Positions 50,245-56,200 of a stretch of 56,200 nt of DNA are shown here, piece by piece. Location: the NCBI GenBank assembly GCA_002692065.1, contig NZJX01000004.1, forward strand, positions 1-56,200, written 5' to 3'. Position 1 is the first letter of the stretch, and each line of letters starts with the position of its first letter. The DNA comes from Flavobacteriales bacterium (GTDB taxonomy: Bacteria > Bacteroidota > Bacteroidia > Flavobacteriales > UBA7430). The notes beneath the pieces were generated by a model. It saw only the letters and a list, made by a program, of their open reading frames with translations. It ran no database searches and had not been told where the DNA came from. The translations under genes were made by a program, and so were the position numbers.

Positions 50245-50272
50245 AAAAAAAGCCCAAAAGAAATTGAGCTTT
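50245..50272 (-). terminator. Hairpin plus U tract between the DUF3109 gene and nrdB
   Basis: On the minus strand AAAGCTC pairs with GGGCTTT (seven pairs, one G-U) around a ten-base loop and is followed by more U, the form of an intrinsic terminator. It is 144 bases past the DUF3109 stop and only 29 bases before nrdB. It is either a weak terminator or, if nrdB is transcribed from further upstream, an attenuator-like leader. Confidence 0.5.
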
Positions 50273-50415
50273 ACAAATATTTTAATAAAAAACATGATAA
50301 ACAATAGGTTAATATTTTTTCTTATTTGAAGTTTTTAACAAATGGTTAGTATCTTAACGAATTATCCATATTTTTAAAGACTTTATATTTTATTTAGAAT
50401 GTTAAAAACAATTTT

Positions 50416-51003
50416 TTATTTCAAATTTTTGATTTTTTTTAAATAATTTTTTGCAACTCTTTGCAACTTGTTATACCATGGTTTTCCAAACTTATTAATC
50501 AATCCTTTTTTTAAAAAAATATAGGTTTCAACCTTTAATTTTTCTCCTAAAATACATGCAGAATTGCAGATTTCCCAATTATGGTAATTCAAAGCTGAAA
50601 GATTCCCAATTACATTAACTCTAATTGGATATAACTCACAAGAAATTGGTTTTTTAAAATTTATTTTATTTTTATTAAACGCTGTTTCAATAGAGCATTT
50701 TAAAATTTTATTTTTATCATAATAAGCATATACACATTCTTTATTTTTTACCAGAGGGGTTTCATAGTCTCCATCATTATCAACTATCCAAGTTCCATTT
50801 GATTCAACCTCTTTAATCCCTTCATCAGTCATGTATTGTTTAATATATTGATAAGAGTGCTCCAATTTTTCTAACTCATTTTTTTCAAGAGGTGCTCCTG
50901 AATTACCCTCAATACAACAGGCACCCTTACATGAAGATAAATCACATACAAACTTTTTTTCTAAAATTTCCTCAGATACTAATGTATTATCGATTTTGAT
51001 CAT
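50416..51003 (-). CDS. DUF3109 family Cys-rich protein
   Basis: A protein of about 195 residues of the DUF3109 (YkgJ-related) family. The N-terminal half has 'FVCDLSSCKGACCIEGNSGAPLEKNEL' with clustered Cys; the middle has 'KNKECVYAYYDKNKILKCSIE' and 'KPISCELYPIRV'; the last Cys pair is in 'WEICNSAC'. The pattern suggests a metal or Fe-S site; function is unknown. I chose ATG at 51003, because relatives start 'MI-IDDTLVS' and an AAGGA stretch lies six bases upstream; ATG at 51012 is in frame. Confidence 0.88.
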   Translation of the reverse strand: MIKIDNTLVSEEILEKKFVCDLSSCKGACCIEGNSGAPLEKNELEKLEHSYQYIKQYMTDEGIKEVESNGTWIVDNDGDYETPLVKNKECVYAYYDKNKILKCSIETAFNKNKINFKKPISCELYPIRVNVIGNLSALNYHNWEICNSACILGEKLKVETYIFLKKGLINKFGKPWYNKLQRVAKNYLKKIKNLK

Positions 51004-51079
51004 ATTTGACATCCTTATTTTTTTAATCTAAAATTTAATATTTAAATTTACACTTGTACTATAACAAATTAAGCACCCA

Positions 51080-51087
51080 CAAATATA
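51080..51087 (-). promoter_or_regulatory. Candidate -7 element TATATTTG for the DUF3109 gene
   Basis: An exact TAnnTTTG match on the minus strand, about 76 bases before the start codon, in the divergent gap. No -33 TTTG is seen at the usual spacing. Confidence 0.4.
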
Positions 51088-51106
51088 AATTATTGTCATT
51101 AAAAAT

Positions 51107-51769
51107 ATGAAAAATTTATTTTTTTACTTTGCTCTTTTTTCTCACTTGTTGATACACTCCCAAGATAATGATATCGGTAATTGGTTAATTTATTTTGGGA
51201 ATAAACAAATAAATGAAAAGTATAATTTTCATCACGAAGTTCAATACAGAAACTATAATTTTATTGGTGATAAAGAGCAATTGTTAATTAGATCTGGGAT
51301 TGGAAGAAATTTTTCTGATAATTTAAACCTTTTAATTGGTTATGGATTTATCGACTCTAACAATTATAAAAATAATATCAAATATAGTTCTAAAGAAAAT
51401 AGAATATTTCAACAAATAATACTCAAACAAAATATCTGGAAACTTTCCTTTCAACACAGATACAGATTTGAACAAAGATTTATTGATGGAGACTATAAAA
51501 CAAGATATAGATATTTTCTAAATTTTAATTATCCTATAAATCTAGAGAGTCTTAATTTGAGTAGAAACAATAAATTATTAGTTTATATTAGTTTCTATAA
51601 TGAGATTTTTTTGAATGGTCAAAGTAAAGTTTTTGATAGAAATAGATTATATGGAGGGCTAGGTTTTAAATTAAATAAATATTTAAAATTTGAAATTGGT
51701 TATATGAATCAATTTTTTGAAGATTCTTCAAGAGATCAACTAAATATTATAACATTTTTTAATTTTTAA
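51107..51769 (+). CDS. DUF2490 outer-membrane beta-barrel protein
   Basis: A 220-residue protein with a signal peptide (1-18, ending IHS). The rest is alternating beta-strand sequence rich in Tyr, Phe and Arg: 'NYNFHHEVQYRNYNF', 'LIRSGIGRNFSDNLNLLIGYGF', 'QHRYRFEQRF' and 'RNRLYGGLGFKL'. It ends in Phe (TFFNF), as outer-membrane barrels do. This matches the DUF2490 family, whose function is unknown. It stands alone between divergent and convergent neighbours, so no pathway can be inferred. Confidence 0.86.
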   Translation: MKNLFFYFALFSHLLIHSQDNDIGNWLIYFGNKQINEKYNFHHEVQYRNYNFIGDKEQLLIRSGIGRNFSDNLNLLIGYGFIDSNNYKNNIKYSSKENRIFQQIILKQNIWKLSFQHRYRFEQRFIDGDYKTRYRYFLNFNYPINLESLNLSRNNKLLVYISFYNEIFLNGQSKVFDRNRLYGGLGFKLNKYLKFEIGYMNQFFEDSSRDQLNIITFFNF

Positions 51770-51777
51770 CTAATTAT

Positions 51778-51957
51778 TTAATTTAAAACAGAAGTAATAA
51801 AACTTTTGATTTCATTATTTCGTACTTCTATATGAAATTCTATCGGATTACAACAAACTTCACAATCTTCAATAAATGACTGATTTGAAATTGAATAATC
51901 AACCAACTTTAACTGATTTGCGTCACAATAGGGGCAATAAAAAAAATATTCTAACAA
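51778..51957 (-). CDS. CPXCG motif Cys-rich small protein
   Basis: A 59-residue protein with 'FFYCPYCDANQ' near the start and 'FIEDCEVCCNPIEFHIEV' in the middle. The two Cys pairs and the IEDCEVCCNPI signature define the CPXCG-containing family, a probable zinc ribbon of unknown function. The frame is open further upstream inside the repeat-giant gene, but similarity starts at 'EYFFYCPYC'. I therefore place the start at TTG 51957, ten bases after the giant gene's stop. Confidence 0.8.
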   Translation of the reverse strand: MLEYFFYCPYCDANQLKLVDYSISNQSFIEDCEVCCNPIEFHIEVRNNEIKSFITSVLN

Positions 51958-51967
51958 GACTAATAAA

Positions 51968-54900
51968 TCAAAATGATATTGAAAAGCTAGTATTAACCTT
52001 AATTTGATATCCAGATCCAGGAGTAAAATTGCCAATCGAATTATAATTAAACTCAGGCCAATATTGGTCTCCGTTATTATCTTTCATAATATCAATATAA
52101 TTATCATTTTCTCCAAGAACTTGACTGATATCAATAATTTCATTTGAACAATATCCAAACATATTCCAACCCTCTTGAAATACGATATTAATTGTATCGC
52201 ATTGAAAATTTTGATTTGATAAATTTATTTGAGAATTTAAAGAATCTAATTGATTTAGAAGTATATTCTGTAAATCTATAACATTTGAATATGCCTCACC
52301 CCAGCTATTTGAACATGAATTATCATCAATATTTGCATTTGAATTGAAGTTTATAAAATTATCATCTGTACAACCCAAAATATTTGAAGTTTCATCATTT
52401 TCTATGTCGGTATTACCAAAAACTAATGAAAAAGGTGAATTAACCTTAATTTGATATCCAGATCCAGGAGTAAAATCTCCTATTGAATTATAATTAAATT
52501 CTGGCCAATACTGATCTCCATTATTATCCTTTAATATTTCTATATAATCATCAAAATCTTTCATTACTTCACCAATATCATTTGGGGTTGAAGCTGTGTA
52601 GCCAAACATATTCCATCCTACTTGAAACTGAACAGTAATCGCACATTGATTAGCAATTACTGAATCAATATGATATTCAATTGACGAAATTTCATCATAT
52701 AAATTAAAATTCATACTTTCTACTGTAGTATATCCTAATTCCCAAGATGTATTGCAAGTACCATCATCAACATTTGCATTTGTATTGAATTCCATATAAT
52801 TAGCATCCATACAACCCAAAATTATACCAATACATGAGCCATTATCAAAATTAGCATTGGGGTCAAAATTTAAAGCATTGGGATCAATACATCCATTGAC
52901 AATATAAATGCAAGAGCCATCATCTACATTGGCTTCTGAATTATAATTATTTGCTAAAAAATCCATGCATCCTAAGTTTATATTAATACAAGAACCATCA
53001 TCAGCATTTGCATGTGAATTAAAATTCAATGAATTAAAGTCCGTACATCCATAAACCATATCAATACATGATCCATTATCAAAATTAGCATTATCATCAT
53101 AATTAAATGCATTTAAATCTGTACAACCAAAAATCAGTTCAATACATGAATTATCGTCAATATTAGCATCTGGATTATAATTTAATGATCCAGAAGTTGT
53201 ACACCCAAGAATGATTTCTTGACAAGAACCATCATCCTCAGTTGCATTCATATTATAATTTAAGGAATTTGGATTCATACATCCCGATATAGGATATCTG
53301 CACGATCCGTCATCTAAATTTGCATTTGGATCAAAGTTTAATGCATTTGAAAATATACATCCTAATATGACTTCTTCACATGATCCATCATTTGTATTTG
53401 CTGAAGGGTTGTAGTTAATTGCATTTAAATTAATACACCCTAAAATTATATCCTCACATGAATAGTCATCAGTATTAGCTGAAGGATTGAAATTAAATGC
53501 TAAAGGATCTGTACAGCCTAATGAGATTGCTTGACAAGAACCATTATCAGTATTAGCAAAAGCATCATAATTAAAAGAGTTAAGATTAATACATCCCAAT
53601 ACTACATCAATACAACTTCCATCATTAAAATTTGATATTGAATTATAATTAAATGCATTAATATCAGTGCAACCTGGTATTACTTCTATACAACTTCCAT
53701 CATCTTCATTTGCTAAATTAAAATAATTTAATGCTAGAGGATCTGTACAACCAAAAATAGAGGGATAAATACAAGAATTATTGTCAACATTTGCCCCAGG
53801 ATCATAATTGCTTGCTATTTCGTCCATACAGCCTAAAATTATACATGTTCCATCTTCAATATTTGCATTTGGATTGTAATTTTCAGCAATAGAATTCATA
53901 CATCCTGAAATTTCTATTAAACAAGAACCATTATCTTGAGTAGCTAAAAAATTATAATTAGATGCTGATATGTTAGTACATCCAAGAATAATTAAAATGC
54001 AAGAGTTATCGTCAACATTTGCAAATGAATCATAATTTTCAGCACTAGGATTTGTACATCCTAGAATTATACAAGAACCGTCATCTTCATTTGCTTCAGG
54101 ATTATAATTAGACGCTATTGGATCTATACATCCTAATACAATATATGTACAAGATGAATCATTTGTGTTTGCTTCAAAATTATAATTAGATGCCAGAAAG
54201 TCTGTACATCCAAATATAATATCAATACAAGATCCATTATCTGTATTTGCTTCAGAATTGTAATTAAATGATAGCGGATTTATACATCCATAAATTATTG
54301 GAATACAAGTACCATCATCTGTATTTGCTTCAGAATTGTAATTAAATGATAGCGGATTTATACATCCTAAAGTTATATCTTCACATGATCCATCATCTGT
54401 ATTTGCCTCAGAATTATAATTATATGATAGCGGATTTATACATCCTAAAGTTATATCTTCACATGATCCATCATCTGTATTTGCTTCAGAATTAAAATTA
54501 TATGATAAACCATTTGTACAACCCAAAATAATATCCTCACAAGATCCATCATCTGTATTTGCCTCAGAATTATAATTATATGATGAACTATTAATACATC
54601 CCATCACAACCGATATACATGACCCATTATCAGTTGTGGCTTGGGAGTTGTAATTGAATGATAATCTATCCGTACATCCCTCAATAATGCATGAATTATC
54701 ATCTTGTGTTGCGTCTAGATCATAATTCAAAGCAATAGGATTCATACACCCAGAATATGTACACGATGAATTATCCACTAAATAAATACCTTGATTTATA
54801 ACATTCTGCAATGAACTGCTAAAGTTAGTTGAATTTGGATCGGCATATGAAATATAATTATTTGCTTGATCATCTATGCAAATTAAATTACTAGAGATTC

Positions 54901-56200
54901 TATTTAAATTGAATAACCCAGAAAATTGACAAGATCCATCATCTTCATTTGCAGCAGGATTGAAATTTGAAGCAAAAGGAACCACACATCCAGGGACAGA
55001 GTACAAACATAAATTATCTTCTGTATTTGCTAGAGAATTATAATTGAATGCTAATTCATCCATACATCCATAAATTACTGGGATACAAGAGTTATCCTCA
55101 GTATTTGCTAGAGAGTTATAATTGAATGCAAGAGGATTTAAACACCCATACAGGAATCCAACACAAGATCCATCATCTGTATTTGCCTGAGAATTATAGT
55201 TGAAGGCTCCAGGAGAAACACAACCATATTGCACAGGTTCACATACACCATTGTCAGTATTTGCAATTGGATCATAATTAAAAGCATTTGGATTTGTACA
55301 ACCATATATGTAACCTTCACATGTTCCATCATCTGTATTTGCCTCAGAACTATAATTGTATGCCCCCTCGTTTAAACATCCATAAATTACTGGGATACAA
55401 CTACTATCATCAATATTTGCAACAGAATTATAATTGAAGGCATCCATATTTGTACATCCAAGAATTACTTCAATACACGATCCATCATCTGTATTTGCCT
55501 GAGAATTATAATTAAAGGCTAATTCATCCATACATCCGCTTATAACTGGTATACAACTTCCATCATCAATATTAACTTGTGAATCAAAATTAAATGCATT
55601 GGGATTATTACATCCATAGATAATATTCACACATGACTCATCATCCGTATTAGCCTGAGAATTATAATTTAATGCTAATTCATCTAAACATCCATAAATT
55701 ATTGCCTCACAGGATTGATCATTTACATTTGCAAGCGGATTATAATTGAACGCTTGGGGATTTGTACAACCATTTACTATTAATACACAAGATCCATCAT
55801 CTGTATTTGCCTGAGAATTGTAATTGAACGCTAATTCATCCATACAACCATCAACAACTGGTATACATGAATCATCATTCGTATTTGCTTGAGAATTATA
55901 ATTGAAGGCTATAGGATTCATACATCCTAAAATTATATCTTCACATGTTCCATCATCTGTATTTGCCTGAGAATTATAATTGGACGCTAATTCATCCATA
56001 CAACCATCAACAACTGGTATACATGAATCATCATTCATATTTGCTTGAGAATTATAATTGAACGCTTGGGGATTCATACATCCAAGAATTACTTCAATAC
56101 ACGATCCATCATCTGTATTTGCCTGAGAATTATAATTGAACGCTAATTCATCCATACAACCATCAACAACTGGTATACATGAATCATCATTCGTATTTGC
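51968..56200 (-). CDS. Giant secreted Cys-module repeat protein with C-terminal GWNM domains (5' end beyond right edge)
   Basis: The minus-strand frame is open from the right edge to a stop at 51968, giving at least 1410 residues. Met codons such as 56153-56155 fall inside repeat units and are not starts. The visible part is about 43 copies of a 26-residue unit, consensus GC[MT][DN]xxAxNYNSxANTDDGSCxxxIx, each with two Cys and an acidic DDG turn. One unit (54762-54932) is enlarged. The last units flank two helical spacers, each followed by a GWNMFGY...PEFNYNSIG...GYQIKVN domain (52425-52628 and 51971-52178); the protein ends four residues later. Surface location is inferred from the disulfide-rich modules; the N-terminus and any enzymatic part lie outside the window. 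Confidence 0.88.
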   Translation of the reverse strand, partial: ANTNDDSCIPVVDGCMDELAFNYNSQANTDDGSCIEVILGCMNPQAFNYNSQANMNDDSCIPVVDGCMDELASNYNSQANTDDGTCEDIILGCMNPIAFNYNSQANTNDDSCIPVVDGCMDELAFNYNSQANTDDGSCVLIVNGCTNPQAFNYNPLANVNDQSCEAIIYGCLDELALNYNSQANTDDESCVNIIYGCNNPNAFNFDSQVNIDDGSCIPVISGCMDELAFNYNSQANTDDGSCIEVILGCTNMDAFNYNSVANIDDSSCIPVIYGCLNEGAYNYSSEANTDDGTCEGYIYGCTNPNAFNYDPIANTDNGVCEPVQYGCVSPGAFNYNSQANTDDGSCVGFLYGCLNPLAFNYNSLANTEDNSCIPVIYGCMDELAFNYNSLANTEDNLCLYSVPGCVVPFASNFNPAANEDDGSCQFSGLFNLNRISSNLICIDDQANNYISYADPNSTNFSSSLQNVINQGIYLVDNSSCTYSGCMNPIALNYDLDATQDDNSCIIEGCTDRLSFNYNSQATTDNGSCISVVMGCINSSSYNYNSEANTDDGSCEDIILGCTNGLSYNFNSEANTDDGSCEDITLGCINPLSYNYNSEANTDDGSCEDITLGCINPLSFNYNSEANTDDGTCIPIIYGCINPLSFNYNSEANTDNGSCIDIIFGCTDFLASNYNFEANTNDSSCTYIVLGCIDPIASNYNPEANEDDGSCIILGCTNPSAENYDSFANVDDNSCILIILGCTNISASNYNFLATQDNGSCLIEISGCMNSIAENYNPNANIEDGTCIILGCMDEIASNYDPGANVDNNSCIYPSIFGCTDPLALNYFNLANEDDGSCIEVIPGCTDINAFNYNSISNFNDGSCIDVVLGCINLNSFNYDAFANTDNGSCQAISLGCTDPLAFNFNPSANTDDYSCEDIILGCINLNAINYNPSANTNDGSCEEVILGCIFSNALNFDPNANLDDGSCRYPISGCMNPNSLNYNMNATEDDGSCQEIILGCTTSGSLNYNPDANIDDNSCIELIFGCTDLNAFNYDDNANFDNGSCIDMVYGCTDFNSLNFNSHANADDGSCININLGCMDFLANNYNSEANVDDGSCIYIVNGCIDPNALNFDPNANFDNGSCIGIILGCMDANYMEFNTNANVDDGTCNTSWELGYTTVESMNFNLYDEISSIEYHIDSVIANQCAITVQFQVGWNMFGYTASTPNDIGEVMKDFDDYIEILKDNNGDQYWPEFNYNSIGDFTPGSGYQIKVNSPFSLVFGNTDIENDETSNILGCTDDNFINFNSNANIDDNSCSNSWGEAYSNVIDLQNILLNQLDSLNSQINLSNQNFQCDTINIVFQEGWNMFGYCSNEIIDISQVLGENDNYIDIMKDNNGDQYWPEFNYNSIGNFTPGSGYQIKVNTSFSISF
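52754..56200 (-). repeat. Tandem array of about 43 in-frame 78-bp units
   Basis: Units of 26 codons follow one another nearly without spacer. Units toward the right edge are nearly identical in DNA, while those toward the left are diverged, so expansion is more recent at the N-terminal side of the protein. A few units are 24 codons. The conserved positions are the GC pair, N-Y/F-N/D, A-N, D-D-G-S-C. Confidence 0.9.
55830..56200 (-). repeat. 156-bp higher-order repeat (two alternating Cys modules)
   Basis: The stretch beginning gctaattcatccataca recurs at 55830, 55986 and 56142, exactly 156 bases apart. Each period encodes a 'CMDELA' unit followed by a 'CMNP[QI]A' unit. The copies are nearly identical and continue off the edge, which points to recent duplication in dimer steps. 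Confidence 0.85.

Noticed and set aside
56153..56155. ATG as start of the giant repeat gene
   Set aside because: The codon is the variable Met of a repeat unit (GCMDELA) and the frame continues open to the window edge with another unit upstream.
55500..56200. CRISPR-like regular repeats
   Set aside because: The period is 78/156 bases with no short conserved repeat plus unique spacer; the whole stretch is an open protein-coding frame with conserved Cys spacing.

Overview
The window is strongly AT-rich, densely packed DNA from a Bacteroidota bacterium, most likely a marine, small-genome member of the Flavobacteriales. The evidence is the set of lineage hallmarks: type IX secretion (T9SS) type-A C-terminal sorting domains, TonB-dependent receptors with carboxypeptidase-regulatory N-domains, S46 dipeptidyl peptidase, DUF4296, DUF3109 and DUF2490 families, Bacteroidota-type TAnnTTTG promoter elements, and the Cys-rich 'GCTDxxAxNYNPxANxDDGSC' module. 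I cannot assign a genus. No gene-free stretch exceeds 300 bases and no tRNA, rRNA, CRISPR array or transposase was seen.

Layout. 1-5387 (minus) is the 5' part of a giant secreted trypsin-like protease that runs off the left edge. 5564-10210 holds a LuxE-like acyl-protein synthetase, then a minus-strand cluster tyrS, DUF4296 lipoprotein, pyrC and a DPM-type glycosyltransferase. 10310-17242 is a tight three-gene unit of a lamin-tail T9SS protein, a TonB-dependent receptor and a T9SS-sorted endonuclease I, plausibly for extracellular nucleic-acid use. 17239-30909 is housekeeping: metG, an S66 carboxypeptidase, aspS, a haem cluster hemA-C-D-E-F, and the divergent pair leuS/glyS. A signal recognition particle RNA with promoter and terminator lies at 30949-31040. 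31076-35101 encodes a giant secreted protein carrying a lysyl-oxidase domain. 35098-46308 holds a DjlA-like cochaperone, DUF1853, and a long minus-strand run: asd, uvrC, an S4 RNA-binding protein, S46 peptidase, dxr, rseP and an ALDH7 dehydrogenase. 46408-51957 holds a bacilliredoxin, nrdB-nrdA, DUF3109, DUF2490 and a small CPXCG zinc-ribbon-like protein. 51968-56200 (minus) is the 3' part of a giant protein made of about 43 copies of a 26-residue Cys module.

The unusual part is the modular secretome. Five secreted proteins share the 26-residue Cys module. Two end in classical type-A sorting domains. The other three (the protease, the lysyl-oxidase protein and the repeat giant) instead carry a tandem pair of an approximately 75-80 residue 'GWNM...PEWxFNGIG...GYQIK' domain, which lies at the extreme C-terminus in the two whose ends are visible. 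I cannot name this domain; it is a candidate undescribed sorting or anchoring module. Separately, uvrC and rseP each contain an apparent frameshift exactly in a poly-A tract, with opposite signs (one base short in uvrC, one base long in rseP). This is either homopolymer error in the assembly or real slippage.
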